Shown here: positions 38,933 to 48,117 of the stretch, piece after piece | Numbering within the stretch: the first letter of the stretch is position 1 | Layout of the letters: each line of letters opens with the position of its first letter | Notes under the pieces: model-generated | The model's input: only the letters and a program-made list of their open reading frames with translations | What the model was told of the DNA's origin: nothing | Database searches by the model: none | Source: Cohnella herbarum | GTDB taxonomy: Bacteria > Bacillota > Bacilli > Paenibacillales > Paenibacillaceae | Assembly: GCF_012849095.1 (NCBI RefSeq) | Contig: NZ_CP051680.1 | Span: 62,001-126,000, forward strand | DNA length: 64,000 nucleotides | Reading direction: 5' to 3' | Translations under genes and position numbers: made by a program

Positions 38933-38965
38933 AACCCCGGCCAATGCAAGTTGGTCGGGGTTTTT
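38933..38965 (+). terminator. Terminator after rpmA
   Basis: AACCCCGGCCAA (38933-38944) pairs with TTGGTCGGGGTT (38951-38962), then TTT. Confidence 0.92.
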
Positions 38966-39086
38966 GTATGAACGGCGCCGATAAAGGCCACTCGTGGTGA
39001 AGCTGAACGCGCCATGTTATACTAAAGCGTAGGTGGACGGATTCCAAGCTTTGGGAAAGAAAGGAATAACGAAACGGGGAAGTCAG

Positions 39087-39845
39087 ATGATGTTTAGGAA
39101 AATGACACTGTGGGGACTTGCGGCTTTGTTATCGCTGACTTTGCCTGCCGCTGCGGTCTTTATCTGGCATCGTTCATGGTGGCCGTTAATCGTATTCGTC
39201 CTTTGGACATCGGCGGCCTTCGCTGTAATCGGCGTGCTGCAAAGACGTAAACACCGGGAGCAATGCGATCGACTGCTAATGCACGGGCACTTATCGGCGA
39301 TTCGAACGTTAAGCCACCATCGGCATGACTGGATGAACGAATTGCAAATCGTGTACGGTTATTTAAGGCTTAACAAGTTAGATAAAGCAGTGGAGGTCGT
39401 GGATAGAATAAGAGGACGGATGGAGCAGGACAGTCGGTTGTCGCAGATCGGCATACCGGAGCTGGCCGCCTTCCTTTTATCTTTTCGCACGGTGTGCGAC
39501 ACGATGCGCTTGGACGTGGACATTCAGGACGGGCTCCACTTGGACCGGCTGCCTTGCGAGGCGGAAGAGCTGTCGAGGACGATTATCGGCCTGGTGAACG
39601 TCATTCGGTTCCGTGCGACCTTGCCGACCGGCGGGGAGAATGTTCTTAAGCTCACCTTGTCCCAAACCGAGGGAGATCTTAAGATCGTGATGGATTATTA
39701 CGGAGAACTCGCCGCTTCCGATAGCGTAGTCGACGAGTTGGAGAAGTGTTTGCAAGGAAAAGGACAAATAGATCAGGGAAAAGAGCCAGCGGAGCAAAGT
39801 GAGCAAGCGCGGACAATGGTTATTCATTTGCCTCTGCCGGCATAA
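39087..39845 (+). CDS. spo0B: Spo0B-like sporulation phosphotransferase with N-terminal membrane anchor
   Basis: 252 residues. Two hydrophobic helices (~7-28 and 32-52) precede a Spo0B alpha-helical hairpin with phospho-acceptor His80 in HHRHDWMNELQIVYGYL, close to the B. subtilis His30 site. The C-terminal GHKL-like domain (~130-250) lacks ATP-binding boxes as in Spo0B. It should pass phosphate from Spo0F to Spo0A. B. subtilis Spo0B is 192 residues and soluble, so the anchor is notable. ATG 39087 follows GGGGAAG; a GTG at 39033 lacks an SD. 15 bases before obg, the conserved order. Confidence 0.85.
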   Translation: MMFRKMTLWGLAALLSLTLPAAAVFIWHRSWWPLIVFVLWTSAAFAVIGVLQRRKHREQCDRLLMHGHLSAIRTLSHHRHDWMNELQIVYGYLRLNKLDKAVEVVDRIRGRMEQDSRLSQIGIPELAAFLLSFRTVCDTMRLDVDIQDGLHLDRLPCEAEELSRTIIGLVNVIRFRATLPTGGENVLKLTLSQTEGDLKIVMDYYGELAASDSVVDELEKCLQGKGQIDQGKEPAEQSEQARTMVIHLPLPA

Positions 39846-39860
39846 CGGAGTGAATTCAAC

Positions 39861-41198
39861 ATGTTTGTAGACAAAGCGAAGATTTATGTAAAAGGCGGCG
39901 ACGGCGGCGACGGGCTCGTCTCGTTCCGCAGGGAACTGTACGTACCCGAGGGCGGTCCTGCAGGCGGAGACGGCGGCAACGGCGGCAACGTTATTTTCCG
40001 CGTCGATGAAGGTTTGCGTACGTTAATGGATTTCCGCTACCAGAAACATTTCAAGGCGGATAGAGGCGAGAAGGGCCGCAATAAGTCCCAACATGGGGCT
40101 AACGCGGACCATATGGTCGTTCGGGTACCGCCGGGAACGATCGTCGTAGACGACGATACGGGCGAGAAAATCGCGGATTTGACGCGTCATGACCAACAGG
40201 TCATCATCGCCAAAGGCGGTCGCGGCGGTAGAGGGAACATCCGGTTCAAGAGCTCGGTCAATACGGCTCCGGCCATTGCCGAGAACGGCGAAGAAGGGCA
40301 AGCTCGTTGGGTAACCCTTGAGCTTAAAGTCATGGCGGACGTTGGTTTGGTCGGGTTCCCGAGCGTCGGCAAGTCGACTTTGCTTTCCGTCGTATCCGCG
40401 GCGCAGCCGAAGATCGGCGCATACCACTTTACGACGATAACGCCGAACCTTGGCGTCGTCGATCTGGGAGACGAGCGGAGCTTCGTCATGGCCGATCTGC
40501 CTGGTTTGATCGAAGGCGCGCATACCGGAGTAGGCCTCGGCCATGAGTTCTTGCGTCACGTGGAGCGGACGAGGATTATCGTTCACGTCGTGGACATGTC
40601 CGGAATGGAAGGCCGAGATCCGTTCGAAGATTGGGTTAAAATCAATGACGAGCTGAGGCTATACAATGTCAAGTTGGCCGATCGTCCGCAGATCGTCGCG
40701 GCTAATAAGATGGATATGCCCGAGTCGGAAGAGAACATCGCCGAATTCCGCGACAAAGTCGGCGAGATCAACCCGGATATCGTCGTTATGCCGATTTCCT
40801 CGCTTACGAAACAAGGCGTCAAGGAAATGCTGTACAGGGTAGCGGATTTGTTGGAGTCGCTGCCGGAGCCTTCCGAGATCGAAGAGAGCGAGCAATTGGC
40901 CAAGGCGGAGGAGGGCGTCGTCTATCGCTACGAATCGCAGGGCGATATGGGCTTCAAGATTACGCGGGATAACGAAGTATTCGTCATCGAGAGCGAAGCG
41001 ATCGAAAGATTGATGAGGCGTACCCAGTTCAACTCCTACGAAGCGATCATGCGGTTCGGCCGTATCCTGCGCGGCAACGGAATCGATGAAGCGCTTCGCA
41101 AGCGCGGGGCCAAGGACGGCAACACCATCCGGATCGGCAAATTCGAATTCGAATTTTTCGAAGGCGGATCCGACGAATACTTGTACGAAGACGAATAG
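39861..41198 (+). CDS. obg: GTPase ObgE/CgtA
   Basis: 445 residues. Glycine-rich Obg fold (1-~158), G domain with [18 protein letters not shown] and NKMD motifs, and a C-terminal OCT domain (~350-430) found in Firmicutes. Binds the 50S subunit and links ppGpp, ribosome assembly and, in Bacillus, Spo0A and sigma-B activation. Directly behind spo0B. Confidence 0.97.
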   Translation: MFVDKAKIYVKGGDGGDGLVSFRRELYVPEGGPAGGDGGNGGNVIFRVDEGLRTLMDFRYQKHFKADRGEKGRNKSQHGANADHMVVRVPPGTIVVDDDTGEKIADLTRHDQQVIIAKGGRGGRGNIRFKSSVNTAPAIAENGEEGQARWVTLELKVMADVGLVGFPSVGKSTLLSVVSAAQPKIGAYHFTTITPNLGVVDLGDERSFVMADLPGLIEGAHTGVGLGHEFLRHVERTRIIVHVVDMSGMEGRDPFEDWVKINDELRLYNVKLADRPQIVAANKMDMPESEENIAEFRDKVGEINPDIVVMPISSLTKQGVKEMLYRVADLLESLPEPSEIEESEQLAKAEEGVVYRYESQGDMGFKITRDNEVFVIESEAIERLMRRTQFNSYEAIMRFGRILRGNGIDEALRKRGAKDGNTIRIGKFEFEFFEGGSDEYLYEDE

Positions 41199-41213
41199 CG
41201 CTAAAGGCGTTCA

Positions 41214-41244
41214 AGCCGGTCTCCTGTCGGGGGCTGGTTTTTTT
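41214..41244 (+). terminator. Terminator after obg
   Basis: AGCCGGTCTCC (41214-41224) pairs, with G-U wobbles, with GGGGGCTGGTT (41229-41239); T run to 41244. Confidence 0.8.
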
Positions 41245-41287
41245 GTTGCGACCGGCAGTTAATTGCAGAGCTTAGACGAGTAGAGCC

Positions 41288-42310
41288 CTAACCGATGATC
41301 TGTTCCATATGCAAGTGAATTTCTTTGCTGAGGTCGATGAAATCATCGTTCGTTTGTATAAGCGGTCGCGTGGGATCGACGGGATTAATAAGGACCACTT
41401 TGCCCGTTCGTCCATCGGTTAACTCCACCTCGCACCCGACTAAAGCATTCATCAGCCGTTTCGTAAAAATCTGCAGAATATGCCGATCGAAATTTCCGAG
41501 AGATCCCGTATACATCTGCCTTAAAATCTCGTAGAACGGGGAGGCGTTCCGATAGACGCGATTGCTCGTCAAAGCATGGAATACGTCCGATATGGCGACG
41601 ATCTTGCTTAAATAATCGATTCGATTGCCGCGAAGGCCCAGCGGATACCCGGTTCCGTCTTCCCTCTCATGATGCTGCAAGGCTATCAGGGCGGAACGAT
41701 GGGAAAGACCGACGCAGCTCTTGATCATCTCGTAGCCGAATACGGTATGTTTCTTCATGATATCGAATTCTTCGTCCGACAGCTTATCTTTTTTGTTAAG
41801 AATGAGCTCGGGAATTCGCATTTTACCTACGTCGTGCAGAATCGCTCCGATCGTGAGGATCGCAAGTTCGTTCTCGGGCAATCCTACCCAGCGGCCTAGC
41901 ATAGAAGCGATGGCTCCGACCGCAATATTGTGGCGATAGGTGTAATCGTCCTTGGCCTGCATGGAAATGAGCAAAGGAAACACTTGAACTTGTTCCGAGG
42001 ATTGAACGATGGCGGGCATAATTTCGTTGCGGATATCGAGGACCGGGATCTGACCCGTCTGGCGAATGTCTTGGAAAATGTTTTGAACGGTCGTTACTGA
42101 TTCTTCAAGCGCCAACAGAGCTTTGGATTCGACGCTTAGAGGTTCGATATCGGTTTCTTCCAAGTCGATGCCATGATCTTTAAGCTTGTTAAGGTCGTCT
42201 TCGTTTAAACGATGCGCCGCGGGAAGAATCATGACGCCATGCGTATTAAATAAATCCCGGGACAGTATCCGGCCGGACGGTAGGAAAATGGCTTTCGGTT
42301 GGTCGCTCAT
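41288..42310 (-). CDS. HD-GYP domain protein, putative cyclic-di-GMP phosphodiesterase
   Basis: 340 residues, ATG 42310 with CGGAGG 10 bases before. N-terminal ~110 residues unassigned. HD-GYP core (~125-290): HN at TYRHNIAVG, HD in ILHDVGKMRIPE, KKHTVFG, and HHEREDGTGYPLGLRG. The metal-binding His/Asp residues are intact, so it is probably active on c-di-GMP. The C-terminal ~55 residues form a small beta domain. No membrane segment. It is inverted relative to its neighbours and separates obg from pheB-hom-thrB-pheA. Confidence 0.9.
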   Translation of the reverse strand: MSDQPKAIFLPSGRILSRDLFNTHGVMILPAAHRLNEDDLNKLKDHGIDLEETDIEPLSVESKALLALEESVTTVQNIFQDIRQTGQIPVLDIRNEIMPAIVQSSEQVQVFPLLISMQAKDDYTYRHNIAVGAIASMLGRWVGLPENELAILTIGAILHDVGKMRIPELILNKKDKLSDEEFDIMKKHTVFGYEMIKSCVGLSHRSALIALQHHEREDGTGYPLGLRGNRIDYLSKIVAISDVFHALTSNRVYRNASPFYEILRQMYTGSLGNFDRHILQIFTKRLMNALVGCEVELTDGRTGKVVLINPVDPTRPLIQTNDDFIDLSKEIHLHMEQIIG

Positions 42311-42457
42311 CTCAAGTCCTCCGATCTATGCCATTTCTATATAGCAGTCGGAACTTACAAATTTCTTATAAGCTTGATTTGCCTATTGCCGCTTGTCTCT
42401 TGATTCGATATAATGTCCACTATACACAAACATTCGTCTTTTCTGGGAGGACGCAGA

Positions 42458-42895
42458 ATGGCGGAACGGTACTATGTCGTCCGCGAGGATTTGCTGCCGG
42501 ACGGCATTCTCAAGACGGAGCAAGCGAAAGAACTGTTGCGGCGAGGCGAAGCGGCTACGATTCACGAAGCCGCCGAGAAGGTTGGTTTAAGTCGCAGCGC
42601 CTATTACAAATACAAAGATGGCGTCTATTCGATCGAGCAGACGTCGCGGGAATCTATCGCGACCTTGTCGATGGATTTGGAGCATCGTTCGGGCGTGCTC
42701 TCGAAGGTGCTCGGAATGCTGGCGGCAAGCGACGGCAACGTGCTGACGATCTCGCAGTCCATTCCCCTTCAAGGAATGGCGAACGTCGTCGTTTCCTTGG
42801 ATACGACGATCATTAACGGCGCTTTGCCGGAGCTTCTGGAGCAATTACGATCGTTAGACGGCGTCAAACGGGCTACCGTAGTCGGGCGCAGCTAA
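42458..42895 (+). CDS. pheB: ACT domain protein PheB
   Basis: 145 residues from ATG 42458 (GGGAGG 7 bases upstream). Short N-terminal HTH-like helices (VGLSRSAYYKYKDGVY) and a C-terminal ACT domain (~72-140: LEHRSGVLSKVLGML). Belongs to the UPF0735/PheB family, located next to pheA or homoserine genes in Firmicutes; likely an amino-acid-binding regulator, but its exact role is not established. Confidence 0.9.
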   Translation: MAERYYVVREDLLPDGILKTEQAKELLRRGEAATIHEAAEKVGLSRSAYYKYKDGVYSIEQTSRESIATLSMDLEHRSGVLSKVLGMLAASDGNVLTISQSIPLQGMANVVVSLDTTIINGALPELLEQLRSLDGVKRATVVGRS

Positions 42896-42944
42896 TGGAT
42901 ATAAAGGTCTAAGATTAGGGGACAGCAGGAGCGGAGGAACAATG

Positions 42945-44231
42945 ATGAAGCCTGTAAAAGTAGGTTTATTAGGTTTAGGAACGGTTGGCACGGGGGTCGT
43001 CAGGATCGTGGAGGGTCATCAGGGAGACTTGTCCAATCAGGTTGGCTCGCCCATCTCGATCGCCCAAATCCTGGTGAAGGATCGTACGAAAGGGCGCAAC
43101 ATCCAAGTCGATGCGGCCAAGCTCACGGAAGATCCGTGGGAAATCGTACGCAATCCGGATATTGACGTGATCGTTGAAGTGATGGGCGGCGTTGCCCAAA
43201 CGAAGGAATATATTTTGGAAGCGCTGGAACGGGGGAAACACGTCGTTACGGCGAACAAAGATTTGATGGCGCTGCACGGCCCGGAAATATTGGCGAAAGC
43301 GCGCGACAAAGGCTGCGACGTTTTGTACGAAGCAAGCGTAGCGGGAGGAATTCCGATTATCCGTACCCTGATCGAAGGTTTCTCTTCCGATCGGATTACG
43401 AAAATCATGGGAATCGTTAACGGGACGACGAACTATATTTTGACGAAGATGAGCCAGGAAGGCGCGGCCTATGCGGACGTACTGAAGGAAGCGCAGGAGC
43501 TCGGCTATGCGGAATCGGATCCTACTTCCGACGTGGAAGGACTGGACGCCGCTCGTAAAATGACGATCTTGTCGTCGCTCGGCTTCCGGGCAAACGTTTC
43601 TTTGGACGACGTCACCGCAAAGGGCATTAGCGGAGTGACCCAAGAAGACATTCAATACGCGAAACGTTTAGGATATGAAGTGAAATTGCTCGGCATCGCG
43701 GAGCGGCAAGACGATTTCATTAGCGTTAGCGTACAACCGACGATGATTAAGCAATCGCATCCGATCGCATCGGTCAACGGCGTGTTTAACGCGGTGTACG
43801 TACATGGCGAAGCGGTCGGAGAAACGATGTTCTACGGCGCGGGAGCCGGAGAAATGCCGACGGCGACATCCATCGTCGCGGACTTGGTAGCCGTAATCAA
43901 GAACATGAAGCTAGGCGTGAACGGGCACCAAGCGCAACTCGCCTATAACGTAGTGAAGTTAAAAACGGATGAGCAGATCGCTTCGAAGTTTTTCTTGTTG
44001 TTGCACGTCGAGGATCGCGCGGGCGTATTGGCTCAAATCGCGCAAGTATTTTCCAACTGCGACGTCAGTATCGAATCCGTCATGCAGCCATCCAGACCTA
44101 ATCAATCTAGCACGGAGATTATTATTATTACGCACGAAGCGAGCAAAGCCGCGATGAACGGCGTACTGAATGCATTCGAGAGTTTGTCTGCGGTTCGGAA
44201 GATCAAGAGCGTGTATCGCGTAGAAGGTTAA
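42945..44231 (+). CDS. hom: Homoserine dehydrogenase
   Basis: 428 residues. NAD(P)-binding GLLGLGTVGTGVV, catalytic region NGTTNYILTKMSQEG and GYAESDPTSDVEGLDAARK, and a C-terminal ACT domain (~350-425: LHVEDRAGVLAQIAQVF) likely for threonine feedback. Two ATGs in a row (42942, 42945); GGAGG is closer to ideal for the second. Starts the threonine branch with thrB. Confidence 0.96.
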   Translation: MKPVKVGLLGLGTVGTGVVRIVEGHQGDLSNQVGSPISIAQILVKDRTKGRNIQVDAAKLTEDPWEIVRNPDIDVIVEVMGGVAQTKEYILEALERGKHVVTANKDLMALHGPEILAKARDKGCDVLYEASVAGGIPIIRTLIEGFSSDRITKIMGIVNGTTNYILTKMSQEGAAYADVLKEAQELGYAESDPTSDVEGLDAARKMTILSSLGFRANVSLDDVTAKGISGVTQEDIQYAKRLGYEVKLLGIAERQDDFISVSVQPTMIKQSHPIASVNGVFNAVYVHGEAVGETMFYGAGAGEMPTATSIVADLVAVIKNMKLGVNGHQAQLAYNVVKLKTDEQIASKFFLLLHVEDRAGVLAQIAQVFSNCDVSIESVMQPSRPNQSSTEIIIITHEASKAAMNGVLNAFESLSAVRKIKSVYRVEG

Positions 44232-44274
44232 TGCGGACTGATCGCGGCTACTACAGTATTAAAGGAGTCTAGTT

Positions 44275-45288
44275 ATGCGTAATATGGATGCAAAAGAGGC
44301 TAAAGTAACGAGCGGACGGGTCATCGTCAAGGTACCGGCGAGTTCGGCTAATCTGGGTCCGGGATTCGACTCGCTCGGAATCGCTTTATCGCTGTTCGCA
44401 TGGGTGAGCATGGCTCCGGCTTCGGAGACCCGGATCACGCTCGTCGGAGATAATCTGGAAGGCGTTTCGCTTGATAAGACGAATTTGATCTATACGGTAG
44501 CGCAAGCCGTGTTCGAGAAAGCGGGAGTCGTGCTTCCGGAGCTGGATATCGGCATTCGCAGCGACATTCCGCTGACGAGGGGACTCGGCAGCAGCGCTTC
44601 AGCCATCGTAGGAGCTCTTGTGGCCGCGAATACATTGATCGGCAATGCGCTCACGGACGATGAATTGTTTCAGATGGCGACCGCGCTCGAGAAACATCCC
44701 GATAATGTAGGCGCCTCGTTATTCGGGGGAATTATCGTTGCCGCTTGGGACGGATCTAGAGCGGAGTATGTCCGGCTTGAACCGCCGGCCGGGATGGACG
44801 TTCTCGTAGCGATCCCCGAATTCGAATTGTCGACCAAGAAGGCGCGCAACGTCCTTCCCGAACAGATTACGATGAAGGACGCGGTGTTTAACGTAACGCA
44901 TTCTTCGTTGCTTACGGCGGCTTTAGCGACGGGAAGATTGGATTTGCTCGGCCACGCGATGAGGGATCGGTTGCATCAGCCCTACCGTGCCGCGCTTATT
45001 CCCGGCATGGAGCGAATTCTTCGGGAAGCAACGGAGCATGGCGCTCTTGGAGCGGTGTTATCCGGCGCTGGGCCGACCTTACTGCTGCTAACCAGGAGCG
45101 AGGAATCCGGGAACGGGAAATTGATCGCGTTCGTACATGAAGTAATGGCGCAAGAAGGGGTTAAGCTAACGACGAGATGGTTGGTCCCCTGTCTGCACGG
45201 CCCGTCGGTTCAGATCGTAGACGGGAACGACCCCGATTATCAACTGGAGCCTCATCAACTATTTGGAACGGCGGAGGTGAGCGTATGA
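44275..45288 (+). CDS. thrB: Homoserine kinase
   Basis: 337 residues, GHMP kinase family: PASSANLGPGFDSLGIA, ATP loop PLTRGLGSSASAIVGA, and GAVLSGAGPTLLLL. AAAGGAG 8 bases before the ATG. Longer than the usual ~305 because of a C-terminal extension (WLVPCLHGPSVQIVDGNDPDYQ). Its stop overlaps the pheA start (ATGA). No threonine synthase lies here. Confidence 0.95.
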   Translation: MRNMDAKEAKVTSGRVIVKVPASSANLGPGFDSLGIALSLFAWVSMAPASETRITLVGDNLEGVSLDKTNLIYTVAQAVFEKAGVVLPELDIGIRSDIPLTRGLGSSASAIVGALVAANTLIGNALTDDELFQMATALEKHPDNVGASLFGGIIVAAWDGSRAEYVRLEPPAGMDVLVAIPEFELSTKKARNVLPEQITMKDAVFNVTHSSLLTAALATGRLDLLGHAMRDRLHQPYRAALIPGMERILREATEHGALGAVLSGAGPTLLLLTRSEESGNGKLIAFVHEVMAQEGVKLTTRWLVPCLHGPSVQIVDGNDPDYQLEPHQLFGTAEVSV

Positions 45289-46163
45289 GTAAACTCAACT
45301 CTGTTGCGCTATTGCCAATGGGCACGGTATCGGATGAAGCGGTACGCTATTTGTTTCGGAACGAAGACGTTGAATTCGTATATTGCAAGATGATTTCCGA
45401 CGTATTCCAATCGACGGCCAAAGGCGTTACGGACTGGAGCGTCATTCCGATCGAGAATACGATAGACGGTTCCGTTAGCTTGCATATGGATTGGCTCGTC
45501 CATGAAGTGGACTTGCCGATTCGTGCGGAGTGGGTGTACCCTTCCATTCAGAATTTAATCGGTTCGGCAACCGAGCTAGCGGGCGATAACGGCGAATGGG
45601 ATCCGGGCAAAATTACGAAAGTAATGAGTCATCCCGTCGCCATGGCGCAATGCCTGCAATTTATCCGTGCAACATTGCCGCATGCGGAGCTTGAAACGTT
45701 AAGCAGTACCAGCGAAGGCGTGCGAATGGTTAAGAACAATCCCGGCAAAGGCTGGGCGGCGCTCGGCACGAAGATAGCCGCTTCGGAAATGGAACTTGAC
45801 GTTCTCAAGTCCGGGGTAACGGATCACGACAACAACTTCACGAGGTTTCTGCTTATCGGGAATATGCCGTACGAGAAGCCCGATGCTCCGCTGCGGAAGA
45901 CAAGCATTCTCATCACGCTTCCGGAAGATTATCCGGGAGCGCTGCATCAAGTGTTATCCGCTTTTGCATGGAGGCGCATCAATTTATCCAAGATCGAATC
46001 AAGGCCAACGAAGAAAAAGCTCGGTAACTACTATTTTTACATCGATATCGAGTATGCGTTGGACACCGTGCTTCTGCCCGCGGCCATCGCGGAAATCGAA
46101 GCGATCGGTTGCCAGGTTCGCCTCTTGGGGTCGTACCCCAGCTTGCCTTTCGAAGGGAAATAA
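45285..46163 (+). CDS. pheA: Prephenate dehydratase
   Basis: 292 residues. PDT domain with IPIENTIDGSV, the catalytic NNFTRFLLIG, and a C-terminal ACT domain (~205-280) with the Phe-binding ESRP sequence (LSKIESRPTKK). Makes phenylpyruvate for phenylalanine. The N-terminal motif reads LLPMGTVSDEA instead of the usual GPxGTFSxxA. ATG 45285 with GGAGGTGA 5 bases before; overlaps thrB by four bases, indicating translational coupling. Confidence 0.93.
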   Translation: MSKLNSVALLPMGTVSDEAVRYLFRNEDVEFVYCKMISDVFQSTAKGVTDWSVIPIENTIDGSVSLHMDWLVHEVDLPIRAEWVYPSIQNLIGSATELAGDNGEWDPGKITKVMSHPVAMAQCLQFIRATLPHAELETLSSTSEGVRMVKNNPGKGWAALGTKIAASEMELDVLKSGVTDHDNNFTRFLLIGNMPYEKPDAPLRKTSILITLPEDYPGALHQVLSAFAWRRINLSKIESRPTKKKLGNYYFYIDIEYALDTVLLPAAIAEIEAIGCQVRLLGSYPSLPFEGK

Positions 46164-46174
46164 GAGAGTCAGTA

Positions 46175-46205
46175 ATCCGACGTGCCTCGAGGCTGTCGGA
46201 TTTTT
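46175..46205 (+). terminator. Terminator after pheA
   Basis: ATCCGAC (46175-46181) pairs with GTCGGAT (46195-46201), with CCTCGAGG inside; TTTTT follows. Confidence 0.9.
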
Positions 46206-46307
46206 CTGATTTAGGATGTCAAACGCCCATTCCCTGCATAGGATGTAAAGATTGCGCGAGGGCATTCGCCCGGTCGTGAGCTAAGTCCATCATCAGGAGG
46301 GAATGGC

Positions 46308-48053
46308 GTGAAGATCCATATGGTTAAGCAAGGGGATTCGCTCTATTCGATCGCCAAAAAATACGATGTTTCGCTCGAGAACATCGTTAAGGCAAATCCG
46401 GAAATCAGCAACCCCGATGCGATTGAAGTAGGTATGAAGGTGAAGATTCCTTCGCAACCGAAGACGGCACTTGAAGTTATTCATCATCATATCGTGCAGC
46501 AAGGAGATACCTTATGGAAGCTTTCTAAAGCATGGGGCATACAGCTGACCGATATGATCAAGGCCAATCCGCAACTCAAGAATCCGAATGCTTTGCTGAC
46601 GGGCGAAGTGGTTAACATCCCGAAACCGGAGAGCGGAAACGAATCGACAACGGCAACGATGCACGGCGCTTCCGTACAAGGCAAAGCGAATACGGGCGTA
46701 ATGCCGGCATCCGGCGGTAAAGCAAGCACGGCCGTTCAACCGGTCCCCGCGCCTCCTCCGGTCGTCGTAACGCCGATCGCCGAACAACCCGCTCCCCAAC
46801 CGACGCCTTTGCCGGCTCCCGTTCCGACGCCTGCTCCGGAACCGGTTAAGCCGATCGCCGAGTCTAAACCGATCTACGGGATCGCGATCCATGAGCATGT
46901 TGAATTGTTTAAACAGTATCCGGTTCCTGCGGTACAAGCGACAGTCCAACAACCTATGACGTATTCTCAAGCTATGCCACACGGTTATGGCAATGAATAT
47001 GGCATGCAGCAGTCTGTCAGTATGGAAAACGCGTATCCAGGCTACGGATATGGCATGCAGCAGTCCGTCGGCATGGAGAACTCGTATCCAGGCTACGGAT
47101 ATGGAGTACAGCAACCTGTAGGGATGATGGAACACGCGCAAGCGAGCTACGGACATGGCGGCGGATATGAGTACGGAATGCCTCAGCCGATGGTTCAGCA
47201 AGAAGCTATGCATGCCGGGTACGGTTTCGGATTTGGGAATCAGCCTGGGATTGCGCCTTTGGAGGGCCACATCGGAGGACTGTACGGGTACCAGGATTAT
47301 TCTTACAGTCCTCCCGAGGGTCCATCTTCGGTACCGGGTATGCAAGGTCAGTTCATGGCCGGCGGCGGAAAACCGGCGTCAGGCTGCAAAACTTGCGGTG
47401 GACCTTCCAGTTGGCCGTCATCTTCGGGCGCGAACGCAGCCGCCTATTCCGAGTCTTATCCGGGAACGGGATATGCAGACGGAAGAGTTCCTTACGGAGT
47501 AACTCCAAACGGGATGGTATCGCCTTTCGCTACCGGTCCATACGGATACGGGTCACAAATGGTCAGCCCGGCAAACGCGTTCCCGGGAATGCAAGTCAGC
47601 CAGGCCAACGCGTTCCCAGGATCGCAAGTCAGTCCAGCCAACTCGTTCCCGGGAATGCAAGTCAGTCAGGCCAATTCGTATGCAGGATCGCAAGTCAGTC
47701 CAGCCAACGCGTTCCCGGGTGCGAATGTAAACCCTTATTATGTTTCGCCGATGGGAGATATTCCCGTTGGCGGCGGTTCGATGAATCCTTATTACGGGCC
47801 TCAGTATTACGGCGGTATACCTCCAATCCCGACGATGCCGGGTTTTCCCGCGATGCCTGCCATGTCTCCTCTTGATTCGTGCAGAGATGATGAGGAAGAG
47901 GACGAGAAACGGGCGGATATCGGCGGAGACGGCCTGCTGACCGTAAAAGCAGCCCCTGCCAAGAAGCGCCAGGCCCGTCCGAAAGCAAAACCAGCGGCAG
48001 CGAGAGTAAACAGGCCTAAACGCAAAGAAAGCCTACCTTGGATTAAATGGTAA
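46308..48053 (+). CDS. safA: SafA-like spore coat assembly protein
   Basis: 581 residues, GTG start with AGGAGGG. Two N-terminal LysM domains (3-48: MVKQGDSLYSIAKKYDV; 60-105: HIVQQGDTLWKLSKAWGI) bind cortex peptidoglycan. A Pro-rich linker follows, then a long Tyr/Gly/Pro/Gln low-complexity region with YGYGMQQSVxMENxYPG repeats (~225-265) and five 11-residue VSxANxFPGxQ repeats (~419-473), and a basic C-terminus. B. subtilis SafA is the hub of the inner coat and partners with SpoVID, encoded at 18600. A weak sigma-E-like CATAGGAT lies at 46237. Confidence 0.88.
   Translation: MKIHMVKQGDSLYSIAKKYDVSLENIVKANPEISNPDAIEVGMKVKIPSQPKTALEVIHHHIVQQGDTLWKLSKAWGIQLTDMIKANPQLKNPNALLTGEVVNIPKPESGNESTTATMHGASVQGKANTGVMPASGGKASTAVQPVPAPPPVVVTPIAEQPAPQPTPLPAPVPTPAPEPVKPIAESKPIYGIAIHEHVELFKQYPVPAVQATVQQPMTYSQAMPHGYGNEYGMQQSVSMENAYPGYGYGMQQSVGMENSYPGYGYGVQQPVGMMEHAQASYGHGGGYEYGMPQPMVQQEAMHAGYGFGFGNQPGIAPLEGHIGGLYGYQDYSYSPPEGPSSVPGMQGQFMAGGGKPASGCKTCGGPSSWPSSSGANAAAYSESYPGTGYADGRVPYGVTPNGMVSPFATGPYGYGSQMVSPANAFPGMQVSQANAFPGSQVSPANSFPGMQVSQANSYAGSQVSPANAFPGANVNPYYVSPMGDIPVGGGSMNPYYGPQYYGGIPPIPTMPGFPAMPAMSPLDSCRDDEEEDEKRADIGGDGLLTVKAAPAKKRQARPKAKPAAARVNRPKRKESLPWIKW
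47562..47726 (+). repeat. 33-bp in-frame tandem repeat in safA
   Basis: Five units of 33 bases coding VSPANAFPGMQ-like 11-residue blocks; alternating Pro/Gln at position 3 and Met/Ser at position 10 indicate a 66-bp higher-order unit. Confidence 0.9.
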
Positions 48054-48117
48054 ATAAAGCGCATATCACCGGAATTCCCAGGCAACAATAAAGAAAAAAG
48101 CAGAGAAGGGGATTCCG

